Part shown: positions 1 through 6,142 of the stretch, one piece after another
Numbering within the stretch: the stretch's first letter is position 1
Layout of the letters: each line of letters begins with the position of its first letter
Assembly: GCA_044439985.1 (NCBI GenBank)
Contig: JBITAG010000293.1
Location: forward strand, 1 to 9,000
Direction of reading: 5' to 3'
DNA from: JAJRXR01 sp044439985
GTDB lineage: Bacteria > Planctomycetota > Phycisphaerae > Phycisphaerales > UBA1924
DNA length: 9,000 nt
Notes under the pieces: model-generated
What the model was told of the DNA's origin: nothing
The model's input: only the letters and a program-made list of their open reading frames with translations
Databases searched by the model: none
Made by a program: the position numbers and the translations under genes

Positions 1-118
1 GAGCGTGCCCGGCGCCCGCTCATCTGAAGGGAGTGTGCGTGGCGAGGGTGACCCCGGCGTGAAACCGGGCTGAGTTTGGGTTCATGTTGCGTTGGAGCGG
101 GGCGCGGAGCGGGGTGGC

Positions 119-565
119 TCAGACCCAGACGTTGATGATGAGGTTGGGCTCTTTGTTTTTGCCGGACCATTCGCCGACGGAGGTGGTGACCATTTTGACC
201 TCGTACTGAGGGTGGTCGTCGAGCCACTCGTTGATCTGGCGGTCGAGGAAGGAGAGGGAGTCGCCGGTGAGCTTGCAGTGGAAGCTCTTGACGTGGATGG
301 CGCCGGCGCCGGTGACGTTAGGGGTTCGGTTCCAGGAGTCCTCGTGGCGTTTGCCGCCGAGCTGTTGCTGGAAGGTGCGGATTTTGGAGGACTTGTCGCC
401 GATGCCTTCGGTTTTGTTGAGGACGTGCTCGGCGAGGCGGGGATCGACCTCGCCCTCGGCGGAGGCGACGTCGATGGGGTCGGGCTCTTTGGGCTTTCGT
501 TCGACGGGCTTGGGCCAGTCGTCGTCGCCGGCGAAGGGGTGGAAGAGGGGGCGTGGGGTGCGCAT
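119..565 (-). CDS. Conserved-looking protein of unknown function, 148 aa
   Basis: I do not recognise this protein. The start is well supported: an ATG at 563-565 is preceded by a strong Shine-Dalgarno GGAGG (574-578 on the minus strand) with an 8-base spacer. Residues 1-85 are polar and probably flexible, rich in Pro, Lys, Asp and Glu. Residues 88-148 look like a small folded domain: a strand (about 89-98, IHVKSFHCKL), a helix (101-119), a strand (121-130) and a final strand (140-148, ending NVWV), a beta-alpha-beta-beta pattern. There is no signal peptide or membrane segment, so it is probably cytoplasmic. The amino-acid composition is balanced, unlike the Pro/Ser/Arg-rich antisense frames here, which supports real coding. 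The LigD-N-like gene lies 121 bases upstream on the same strand. A TACATT (647-652) could be a -10 element, but I see no matching -35. Function unknown. Confidence 0.78.
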   Translation of the reverse strand: MRTPRPLFHPFAGDDDWPKPVERKPKEPDPIDVASAEGEVDPRLAEHVLNKTEGIGDKSSKIRTFQQQLGGKRHEDSWNRTPNVTGAGAIHVKSFHCKLTGDSLSFLDRQINEWLDDHPQYEVKMVTTSVGEWSGKNKEPNLIINVWV

Positions 566-686
566 GCAGAGAACCTCCGCGATGGGCGCCGAGGGCCGGA
601 TGGGGGCGTGGATCGGCGCGAGTGGGCGAGTGCCCGGGTGGACGCCAATGTACCAGATCGGGGGGCGAGGACGGCGCGGGAGGGGC

Positions 687-1085
687 TCAGGGGCGTGAGA
701 GGGCGATTCGCCAGTGCTGAGCGTGGACGCGGGTGGCCTCGAAGAGGAGATCGTGGTCGGGGGCGCGGAGGCGGGCGGAGCAGGCGTCGGGGGATTCGAC
801 GAGGTGGACGAGGGGGGCGCGGAGGATGCGGGCGACGTGCCCGCGGTTGTCGCCGATTGGGCCTTCGTGGGTGAGGTAGTGGGCGCGGTGGTCGGGGAGG
901 CGGGTGGCGTCGATGAGGCCCTCGGGGGGATCGGGGAGGGGGTCTGGGAGGCGGAAGGCGATGAGCCGGCGATCGTCGGGGTTGGCGGCGGCGGCGGCGT
1001 CGGGCGGGGCGCGTTCGAGGAGGAGATCGAGGTGGGTGGAGGCGTCGGGGAGGGTGTGGCGGAGGATGACGGCGTGGGGGCTCAT
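687..1085 (-). CDS. Stand-alone LigD N-terminal phosphoesterase-like domain protein, 132 aa
   Basis: Probably a member of the LigD N-terminal (3'-phosphoesterase) family, which in complete LigD trims 3' phosphates or ribonucleotides during end-joining repair. The match comes from recalled family motifs. Residues 8-23 read like the family's H...HxDLxLE block, giving H10, H18 and D20. Residues 61-76 (TRLPDHRAHYLTHEGPI) match the DHxxxYxxxEG block, giving H66. These correspond to the metal-binding His/Asp/His set. A GDNRG turn and beta-rich tail follow, ending HWRIAL. At 132 residues it is only this domain, with no ligase or polymerase part and no Ku or ligase gene in the window. The chosen ATG at 1083-1085 has GGAG (1092-1095) with a 6-base spacer; the open frame runs upstream to 1367 but that part is Pro/Ser-rich and lies antisense to the TPR gene. 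Biochemical activity is inferred, and a non-catalytic relative is possible. Confidence 0.66.
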   Translation of the reverse strand: MSPHAVILRHTLPDASTHLDLLLERAPPDAAAAANPDDRRLIAFRLPDPLPDPPEGLIDATRLPDHRAHYLTHEGPIGDNRGHVARILRAPLVHLVESPDACSARLRAPDHDLLFEATRVHAQHWRIALSRP

Positions 1086-1156
1086 GCGTGGCTCCGAGGA
1101 GACGGGAGTGTGGGGAGGGGGCGCGCGGGGCGTTGAGGCGGTAGTATGGGCGGATT

Positions 1157-1171
1157 GGGCGGGAGCCGCCC
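1157..1171 (+). promoter_or_regulatory. Hairpin in the leader of the TPR lipoprotein gene
   Basis: GGGCGG-GAG-CCGCCC forms a perfect 6-bp stem with a 3-base loop, ending 30 bases before the ATG at 1202. It lies in the divergent gap between the LigD-N-like gene and the TPR gene. No T-run follows, so it is not an intrinsic terminator. TAGTAT (1142-1147) just upstream is a weak -10 candidate with no matching -35. A chance hairpin is quite possible at this GC content. Confidence 0.25.
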
Positions 1172-1201
1172 GAGTATTGAACGCCGAGACGGAGCGAGGC
1201 G

Positions 1202-1897
1202 ATGCAGGGACGACGCGCGGGGCTGGGATTGATGGTTTTGGTGACGCTGGGCGCCGGTCTGCTGGGCGGGTGCCGGGCGAAGCAGGTGGTGGCGCAGTCG
1301 TCCGAGCTGACGAAGCTGCGGACGAAGGCGAGCGAGGCGTACGCGGCGGGGGATTACGAGGAGGCATACTCGGCGTACTCGGCGTACGTGGAGGAGCGGC
1401 CGCAGAGCGCGTGGGGACGGCACTGGCTGGGGCGGACGTATCTGCACCTGGGAGAGCCGGCGCAGGCGCGGGAGCAGCTGGAGATCGCGCACGATCTTGA
1501 GCCGGAGAACGAGGCGTACGCGGAATCGCTGGCGGACGCGTTGGTGGAGCTTGGGCGTCCGACGGAGCTGTTCGAGTTCCTGGAGCGGCTGGCGATGATG
1601 GACCGGACGTCGGCGGGGCAGCTGCGCGTGGCGCGGTATGCGGAGCGGATGGGGTTCATGGACGAGGCGATGGTGGCGTACCGGAAGGCGGTGGCGGTGG
1701 ACGGGATGACGTCGCCGGAATCGCACCGGGCGCTGGCGGACTTCTACCGGCGGATTGGGGAGCGGTCGGGGGAGGTGCGTGAGCTTCGGAAGGTGCTCTG
1801 GTTCGACGCGGAGGACCCGGGGGCGACGGCCCGGCTGGAGGAGCTTGGTGAGATCGTGGGGCCGAGCTTCGCGGTGGAGCCGGGGGCGGACTGGTAG
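1202..1897 (+). CDS. TPR-repeat lipoprotein, 231 aa
   Basis: A probable envelope lipoprotein that scaffolds protein-protein contacts through tetratricopeptide repeats. Residues 1-23 are a lipoprotein signal: basic MQGRR, a hydrophobic stretch, then the lipobox LGGC with C24 as the lipidated cysteine. Residues 36-205 are helical repeats of about 34 residues. The clearest are 38-67 (AYAAGDYEEAYSAYSAYVEERP), 72-101 (GRTYLHLGEPAQAREQLEIAHDLEP) and 138-168; 105-134 and 173-204 are weaker. The tail after 215 is acidic and ends in Trp. The ATG is preceded by GGAG (1191-1194) with a 7-base spacer, and starting here places the signal peptide at the N-terminus. The ArsR-methyltransferase gene begins 72 bases downstream behind its own promoter-like sequence, so a shared operon is not required. 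The partner is unknown. Codons are strongly G-ending (GCG, CTG, ACG), as in the other plus-strand genes. Confidence 0.87.
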   Translation: MQGRRAGLGLMVLVTLGAGLLGGCRAKQVVAQSSELTKLRTKASEAYAAGDYEEAYSAYSAYVEERPQSAWGRHWLGRTYLHLGEPAQAREQLEIAHDLEPENEAYAESLADALVELGRPTELFEFLERLAMMDRTSAGQLRVARYAERMGFMDEAMVAYRKAVAVDGMTSPESHRALADFYRRIGERSGEVRELRKVLWFDAEDPGATARLEELGEIVGPSFAVEPGADW

Positions 1898-1923
1898 GGG
1901 CCAGGACGGTCGGGGCGTTGGAT

Positions 1924-1953
1924 TTGACAGGGTCGGGCGGGGCCGCGTACGCT
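1924..1953 (+). promoter_or_regulatory. Putative sigma70-type promoter of the ArsR-methyltransferase gene
   Basis: A perfect -35 hexamer TTGACA (1924-1929) is followed 18 bases later by TACGCT (1948-1953), which keeps the most conserved -10 positions (TA at the start, T at the end). The predicted start point falls near 1960, inside the palindrome at 1953-1966. This would leave a leader of only about 10 bases before the ATG at 1970. The -35 is convincing; the -10 is a 3-of-6 match. Confidence 0.55.
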
Positions 1954-1966
1954 TTATCCGGATAAA
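1953..1966. promoter_or_regulatory. 14-bp perfect palindrome, probable ArsR-type operator
   Basis: TTTATCCGGATAAA is an exact inverted repeat centred between 1959 and 1960. It sits 3 bases before the start codon of the ArsR-methyltransferase fusion and over the predicted transcription start. ArsR-family dimers commonly bind short, imperfect AT-containing palindromes at or near their own promoters, so autoregulation is the natural reading. Its AT-rich arms stand out in a very GC-rich surround. I found no second copy of this sequence in the window, including in the gap before ahcY. Its right arm (GGATAA) may also serve as a weak Shine-Dalgarno. Operator function is inferred. Confidence 0.6.
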
Positions 1967-1969
1967 CGG

Positions 1970-2941
1970 ATGAAGCACCCAAACCTTCTCCAAACTGTTC
2001 TTGATCGCATCGGGGCGTTGAGCGATCCGATTCGACTCCGGCTGCTCCGGATTCTGGAGAGCGAGGAGTTGTCGGTGGGCGAGGTGGCGCGGGTGTTGCA
2101 GATCCCGCAGTCGACGGCGAGCCGGCATCTGAAGGTGTTGAGCGAGGGGGGTTGGCTGCTCAAGCGTCAGCTGGGGACCGCGAGCTACTACCGGGTGGTG
2201 CTGGATGATCTGTCGGCGGAGGAGCGCGCGTTGTGGGTGACGGTGCGCGGGCAGATGGAGGATCTGGCGGAGGTGTGCGAGGACGCGCGCCGGATCGAGT
2301 CGGTGATCGCGGAGCGTGCGACGGACTCGGTGTCGTTCTTCGGGCGGCTGGCCGGGGGATGGGACGCGTTGCGTGGTGAGCTGTTCGGGAATCAGTTCAC
2401 GGCGCAGGCGTTGCTGACGATGTTGCCGCGGACGTGGACGGTGGCGGATGTGGGGTGCGGGACGGGGAATGTGGCGGAGCTGTTGGCGCCGTGCGTGAAC
2501 GAGATCATCGCGGTGGACCAGTCGGCGCCGATGCTGGAGGCGGCGGAGCAGCGGTTGGGAGGGGCGACGAACGTGCGTTTCGTGCAGGGGGCGGTGGAGT
2601 CGTTGCCGCTGGAGGGATCGAGCGTGGACGCGGTGGTGTGCGTGCTGGTGCTGCACCACGTTGACGATCCGGTGGGGGCGTTGCGTGAGATGGCGCGGGT
2701 GCTGCGGAGCGACCGGGGGGGCGGAGTGGCGTTGGTGGTGGACATGATGGCGCACACGCGGACGGAGTACCGGCACACGATGGGGCACAAGCATCTGGGG
2801 TTCAGCGATGAGCGGCTGGACGAGATGTTCCGGGAGGCGGGGTATTCGAGCCCGGATGTGCGGATGATCCGCGCGGAGAGTCAGGCGAATGGGCCGGGGC
2901 TGTTCGCGGCGGTTGGGAGATTGGAAGAGGATCGCGTGTAG
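1970..2941 (+). CDS. ArsR-family HTH regulator fused to a SAM-dependent methyltransferase domain, 323 aa
   Basis: A two-domain protein: a cytoplasmic DNA-binding regulator with a class I methyltransferase fold. Residues 8-75 are a complete ArsR winged helix: ALSDPIRLRLLRIL, the helix-turn-helix at 35-60 with recognition segment QSTASRHLKVL, and a wing ending near 75. After a helical linker (80-125), residues 130-317 form the methyltransferase. Motif I is VADVGCGTG (158-166), the acidic ribose-binding residue is D183 in AVDQS, motif II/III is at 202-225, and 227-248 (LVLHHVDDP...MARVL) is typical of the Methyltransf_11 group. No ArsR-type cysteine metal site is evident. The only plausible start is the ATG at 1970: an in-frame stop lies at 1925-1927 with no start codon between. 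It precedes ahcY in the same direction with a 186-base gap. In SahR-type regulators of the SAM cycle, such a layout controls S-adenosylhomocysteine hydrolase in response to the homocysteine adduct. Whether this one senses SAH or truly methylates something is open. Confidence 0.93.
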   Translation: MKHPNLLQTVLDRIGALSDPIRLRLLRILESEELSVGEVARVLQIPQSTASRHLKVLSEGGWLLKRQLGTASYYRVVLDDLSAEERALWVTVRGQMEDLAEVCEDARRIESVIAERATDSVSFFGRLAGGWDALRGELFGNQFTAQALLTMLPRTWTVADVGCGTGNVAELLAPCVNEIIAVDQSAPMLEAAEQRLGGATNVRFVQGAVESLPLEGSSVDAVVCVLVLHHVDDPVGALREMARVLRSDRGGGVALVVDMMAHTRTEYRHTMGHKHLGFSDERLDEMFREAGYSSPDVRMIRAESQANGPGLFAAVGRLEEDRV

Positions 2942-2960
2942 CGGAGGGGAGAGATCCTCT
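2926..2960 (+). repeat. Inverted repeat spanning the end of the ArsR-methyltransferase gene
   Basis: AGAGGATC (2926-2933) is exactly complementary to GATCCTCT (2953-2960), giving an 8-bp stem with a 19-base loop that contains the TAG stop (2939-2941). An overlapping 5-bp alternative pairs GAGAG (2949-2953) with CTCTC (2957-2961). No T-run follows, so it is a poor intrinsic terminator. It could protect an mRNA end or attenuate read-through to ahcY. Confidence 0.3.
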
Positions 2961-2975
2961 CGTTCTCACTTGGCA

Positions 2976-3055
2976 TGCCGGGATCCCCTGTCTGGATGGG
3001 GACGGCGATCGGAAAAGCCCCCCCACCACGGCTTTCTCCCCGACGGGGGAGGGCG
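2976..3055. repeat. Hairpin-rich block before ahcY: possible dispersed REP-like element or structured leader
   Basis: The 186-base gap between the regulator and ahcY holds several self-complementary stretches. GGGATCCC (2980-2987) is an 8-bp palindrome. TCCCC (2984-2988) can pair with GGGGA (2998-3002). CTCCCC-GACG-GGGGAG (3036-3051) is a perfect 6-bp stem. On the minus strand the last hairpin reads like the C-rich 'CTCCCC...GGGGAG' repeats scattered between genes in many GC-rich bacteria. The alternative is an RNA leader acting on ahcY. I looked for the SAH riboswitch core (GAGGAGCGCTGC followed by an AGGCTCGG-like element) and did not find it. Confidence 0.35.
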
Positions 3056-3127
3056 GGCGGACGAGGGGGAGACGAACGGACAGCACCGGGGCGGCCGGGA
3101 AGGCGCCCGACGAATGGAGATACGGAC

Positions 3128-4615
3128 ATGACGGCGATGATGACGAAGCCCGACACGATCACGACGGATCGCGGGACGCTGGACTTCAAGGTTCGGGACC
3201 TGAGCCTCGCGGAGCAGGGTCGGAAGGAGCTGCGTCTGGCGGAGCACGAGATGCCGGGGCTGATGGCGTTGCGTGAGCGGTACAGCGAGAGCAAGCCGCT
3301 GAAGGGGGCGCGGATCGCGGGTTCGCTGCACATGACGGTGCAGACGGCGGTGCTGATCGAGACGCTGACGGCGCTGGGGGCGGAGGTTCGCTGGGCGAGC
3401 TGCAACATCTTCTCGACGCAGGACTCGGCGGCGGCGGCGGTCGTGGTGGGTCCGAACGGGACGGCGGAGAACCCGCAGGGCGTGCCGGTGTACGCGTGGA
3501 AGGGTGAGACGCTGGACGAGTACTGGTGGTGCACGCGCCAGATCATCAACTGGCCGGACGGGAAGGGACCGAACCTGATCCTGGACGACGGTGGTGACGC
3601 GACGATGATGGTGCTCAAGGGCGCCGAGTACGAGAAGGCGGGGAAGATCCCGGCGTTCGATCCGGAGAACGATCCGGAGGAGATCGGTGCGTTCCTGAAC
3701 CAGCTCGTTGAGCAGGAGAAGGAGCGTCCGGGGAAGTGGGCGGAGATCGCGGCGGAGAGCCGGGGGGTGAGCGCGGAGACGACGACGGGCGTTCACCGCC
3801 TGTACCAGTTCGCGGAGAAGGGCCTGCTGCCGTTCCCGGCGATCAACGTGAACGACTCGGTGACGAAGAGCAAGTTCGACAACGTGTACGGGTGCCGCCA
3901 CTCGCTGATCGACGGGTTGAACCGGGCGAGCGATGTGATGCTCTCGGGCAAGGTGGCGGTGGTGTGCGGGTACGGCGATGTGGGCAAGGGGTGTGTGCAG
4001 AGCCTGCGTGGCCAGGGCTGCCGGGTGGTGGTGACGGAGATCGATCCGATCTGCGCGTTGCAGGCGGCGATGGAGGGCCTGGAGGTCGTGCGTCTGGAGG
4101 ACGTCGTGGAGACGGCGGACATCTTCGTGACGACGACGGGGAACAAGGACATCATCACGCTCGAGCACATGAAGCGGATGAAGAACAAGGCGATCGTCGG
4201 GAACATCGGGCACTTCGACAACGAGATCCAGATGGAGAAGCTGCAGCGTGATCCGGATGTTGAGCGGATCAACATCAAGCCGCAGTTCGACGAGTTCGAG
4301 TTCAAGAGCCAGGGGAAGAGCATCCTGGTGCTGGCGGAGGGGCGTCTGCTGAACCTGGGTTGTGCGACGGGGCACCCGAGCTTCGTGATGAGCGCGAGCT
4401 TCACGAACCAGGTGATCGCGCAGATGGAGCTGCACCAGAACAAGAACGCGTACGAGAACAAGGTGTACATGCTGCCGAAGAAGCTTGACGAGGAGGTGGC
4501 CCGGCTGCACCTGGAGAAGCTGGGGGTGCGTCTGACCGAGCTGAGCCAGGAGCAGGCGGACTACATCGGCGTGCCGGTGGAGGGGCCGTACAAGGCCGAG
4601 CACTACCGGTACTGA
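3128..4615 (+). CDS. ahcY: S-adenosylhomocysteine hydrolase (adenosylhomocysteinase), 495 aa
   Basis: Cytosolic NAD-dependent enzyme that reversibly splits S-adenosyl-L-homocysteine, the inhibitory product of methyltransferases, into adenosine and homocysteine. It completes the activated methyl cycle. The family pattern is complete: HMT (68-70), NIFSTQD (93-99), DDGGD (153-157), ETTTGVHRLY (217-226), SVTKSKFDN (244-252), the NAD-binding GYGDVGKG (281-288), TEIDPICALQA (303-313), TTGNKDII (336-343), and the C-terminal KAEHYRY (489-495), whose Lys and Tyr reach the neighbouring subunit's NAD site. Catalytic equivalents of the animal enzyme are H68, D154, E217, K247 and D251. Length matches the long bacterial class; an extra segment of about 40 residues (roughly 166-206) is absent from the 432-residue human protein. 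The ATG at 3128 has GGAG (3116-3119) with an 8-base spacer; an upstream in-frame ATG at 2975 would add 51 residues read from the hairpin block and is rejected. It sits downstream of the ArsR-methyltransferase gene and ends at a strong terminator. Confidence 0.98.
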   Translation: MTAMMTKPDTITTDRGTLDFKVRDLSLAEQGRKELRLAEHEMPGLMALRERYSESKPLKGARIAGSLHMTVQTAVLIETLTALGAEVRWASCNIFSTQDSAAAAVVVGPNGTAENPQGVPVYAWKGETLDEYWWCTRQIINWPDGKGPNLILDDGGDATMMVLKGAEYEKAGKIPAFDPENDPEEIGAFLNQLVEQEKERPGKWAEIAAESRGVSAETTTGVHRLYQFAEKGLLPFPAINVNDSVTKSKFDNVYGCRHSLIDGLNRASDVMLSGKVAVVCGYGDVGKGCVQSLRGQGCRVVVTEIDPICALQAAMEGLEVVRLEDVVETADIFVTTTGNKDIITLEHMKRMKNKAIVGNIGHFDNEIQMEKLQRDPDVERINIKPQFDEFEFKSQGKSILVLAEGRLLNLGCATGHPSFVMSASFTNQVIAQMELHQNKNAYENKVYMLPKKLDEEVARLHLEKLGVRLTELSQEQADYIGVPVEGPYKAEHYRY

Positions 4616-4647
4616 TCTGAGCGGACATCCGGCAACGGATCAATGAA

Positions 4648-4685
4648 AGAGCCCGGGGACAGGGAGTCCCCGGGCTCTGTTTTTT
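4648..4685 (+). terminator. Intrinsic terminator after ahcY, possibly bidirectional
   Basis: AGAGCCCGGGGAC (4648-4660) pairs perfectly with GTCCCCGGGCTCT (4666-4678) around a 5-base loop AGGGA. After one G, six T residues follow (4680-4685). This 13-bp GC-rich stem with a T-run is a textbook rho-independent terminator for ahcY. The convergent minus-strand gene ends at 4705. Read in that direction the same stem is followed only by TTTCATT, so it may stop that transcript less efficiently. Confidence 0.95.
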
Positions 4686-4704
4686 GGGGGTTGGCGATGA
4701 AGGC

Positions 4705-5997
4705 CTAACGCCGGCGGCGGGTGGCGAGGAGGCCGGTCATGGCGAGGATGGCCGCGCCGGAGGGGGCGGGGACACGGAGGGAGATGACGGCCTCGATGTT
4801 GATGAGCCCGTCGAGGGACTCGAGGTCGACCTCAACGTAGACGAGTCCGTCTTCGGCGAAGTCGAGGCCGGGGCCGATGCCGGAGGAGGCGTTGAAGTCG
4901 TCGATGATCCAGTCGGCGACGCCGTCGCCGGTGGCGTCGAAGAGGTCCCCGACGGAGAGGAGGGCGACGGTGGAGCCGGCCATGTCGGCGGCGTCGGAGG
5001 CGTAGAGGAGGGTTTCGGTGGAGTCGACGTCCCAGATGAAGACCGCCTCGTTGTTGTTGTTGAGAGAGAGGGCGTCAACGGCGCCGGTGAGGTTGCCGGG
5101 GTTGATGGCGTCTCCCTCGCGGAGGGCGATGGAGCCGTTGTAGGCGATGAACTCGTCGGAGGAGGTGGCGCCGTCGGTGTCGCCGGAGAAGGCGTAGTTC
5201 CCGGAGTTGTTGACGGTCATGGCGTCGAAGTTGTCCCAGTTGTCACCCTGACCGGTGGCAAGGCCCTCGCCGGCGACGATGACGTCGTTGACGGCGAGAC
5301 GACCGTCGGAGGTGCTGCCCTGGGCGGCGTCGTTGAAAAGGACCATGCTGTTGGCGTTGTTGCCGGAGAAGGCGTAGTCGAAGTCGATGCCGGAACCGGT
5401 GGCGATGGTGGCGCCGTCGATGACGTCGCCGGCGCGGTAGAGGCCGGTGATGACGCCGCTGGTGTCGCGACGGTAGAGGATTCGTTCCTGGCTGGAGGTT
5501 CCGCCAGCGCCGTCATTGATGCCGGCGATCCAGTAGGCGGTCCCGTCGTCGGTCATCTGGGGGCGGGAGTGGAAGGTGGTCTCGAAACCGGCGGCGTAGT
5601 CGGGGGCCGGGGTTCCCTCGGTGGCGATGAGCCCCCCCTGGCCCCAGACGGAGTCGGCGCCGTTGACGGAGGGGCTGTAGATGAACTGGCCGGCGTTGCC
5701 GATGCCCATGGTGCCCTCGCCGCCGGTGAGCGAGTCGGGGAGGGCGGCGTCGGAGGTGAAGATGGCGGCGTTGTCGTACCAGATGGCGCGTCGGCCGTCT
5801 TCGAGGGCGGCGACGAAGCCGACCTGCCCGAGGCCGTTGGTGAAGGGGGCGTTGAGGGAGGCGACGGTGGAGCCAGCGAGGGCGTCACCTTCCTTGAGGA
5901 CGATGAGGCCGGAGGTGACGCCGCCCGCGGAGGCGGGGGCGGCAAGACCGGCAACGATGGCGAGGGCAAGGCCCCGGCGGATACTCGGCGTATGCAT
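4705..5997 (-). CDS. Exported NxxGxxxF-repeat protein with PEP-CTERM-like sorting signal, 430 aa
   Basis: A secreted or surface-anchored protein of unknown role. Residues 1-24 are a signal peptide (basic start, hydrophobic core, cleavage after ASA). The mature part repeats two short signatures. One is NxxGxxxF, exact at N54-G57-F61 and N263-G266-F270, with variants near 101-108, 150-156, 313-320 and 381-388. The other is an EGD-type turn at about 35-38, 127, 190, 244, 294 and 350. The spacing of roughly 50-60 residues suggests six or seven blades or modules, and a beta-propeller-like fold is my inference. The C-terminus is tripartite: VPAPSG (409-414), a hydrophobic segment (415-425) and RRRR (427-430), the planctomycete-style PEP-CTERM variant handled by an exosortase/archaeosortase-type enzyme, none of which is encoded here. 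The ATG at 5995-5997 is chosen because it begins the signal peptide; an upstream frame to 6093 is Arg-rich. GAGAGTGAG upstream is a modest ribosome site. Acidic, Asn/Gly-rich composition fits an exported protein. Confidence 0.9.
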   Translation of the reverse strand: MHTPSIRRGLALAIVAGLAAPASAGGVTSGLIVLKEGDALAGSTVASLNAPFTNGLGQVGFVAALEDGRRAIWYDNAAIFTSDAALPDSLTGGEGTMGIGNAGQFIYSPSVNGADSVWGQGGLIATEGTPAPDYAAGFETTFHSRPQMTDDGTAYWIAGINDGAGGTSSQERILYRRDTSGVITGLYRAGDVIDGATIATGSGIDFDYAFSGNNANSMVLFNDAAQGSTSDGRLAVNDVIVAGEGLATGQGDNWDNFDAMTVNNSGNYAFSGDTDGATSSDEFIAYNGSIALREGDAINPGNLTGAVDALSLNNNNEAVFIWDVDSTETLLYASDAADMAGSTVALLSVGDLFDATGDGVADWIIDDFNASSGIGPGLDFAEDGLVYVEVDLESLDGLINIEAVISLRVPAPSGAAILAMTGLLATRRRR

Positions 5998-6095
5998 GTT
6001 TCTCACTCTCTCTTGTTTGCGGATCGCGGCGCCCGCGGCCGTGCGTGGGCGCGATCTCGGATGCAGAGCCGCCTGATCCCCTCGGCGACGCACGC

Positions 6096-6125
6096 AGTGT
6101 ACCGGATGGCTTGTGGGCGGCTCAA
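6096..6125 (-). promoter_or_regulatory. Putative promoter of the NxxGxxxF-repeat gene
   Basis: On the minus strand, TTGAGC (6120-6125, first four bases match the -35 consensus) and TACACT (6096-6101, four of six -10 matches including TA and the final T) are separated by 18 bases. They lie between the end of pqiB and the repeat-protein ATG, giving a leader of about 90 bases. This supports the gene being transcribed separately from pqiAB. Confidence 0.5.
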
Positions 6126-6142
6126 GGGGGCGAGGGGCGCGG

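Noticed and set aside
53..69. CCCGG-N7-CCGGG hairpin as terminator of the first minus-strand gene
   Set aside because: Short stem and no T-run in either direction; expected by chance at this GC content.
618..632. Tandem GCGAGTG copies 8 bases apart upstream of the 148-residue protein gene
   Set aside because: Only two short copies in low-complexity GC-rich sequence; no evidence of a binding site.
92..874. Plus-strand open frame of 260 codons over the first two minus-strand genes
   Set aside because: Gly/Arg/Asp-rich composition with no family features; both minus-strand genes have good ribosome sites and normal composition.
1953..1966. DnaA box, since TTATCC resembles the start of TTATCCACA
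   Set aside because: Only a partial match, single copy, perfectly palindromic, and placed on the promoter of an ArsR-type gene; an operator explains it better.
1082..2794. Minus-strand open frame of 570 codons antisense to the TPR and ArsR-methyltransferase genes
   Set aside because: His/Arg/Pro-rich translation without recognisable domains; the plus strand carries clear families. The frame is open because GC-rich sequence has few stops.
2942..3127. SAH riboswitch expected before ahcY
   Set aside because: The conserved core sequences are not present on the plus strand in this gap.
2975..3127. N-terminal extension of AhcY from an ATG at 2975
   Set aside because: It would translate the hairpin block into a Gly/Arg/Pro-rich segment not found in the family, while the ATG at 3128 has a proper ribosome site.
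2966..4603. Minus-strand open frame of 545 codons antisense to ahcY
   Set aside because: Low-complexity Arg/His/Leu translation over an unmistakable S-adenosylhomocysteine hydrolase.
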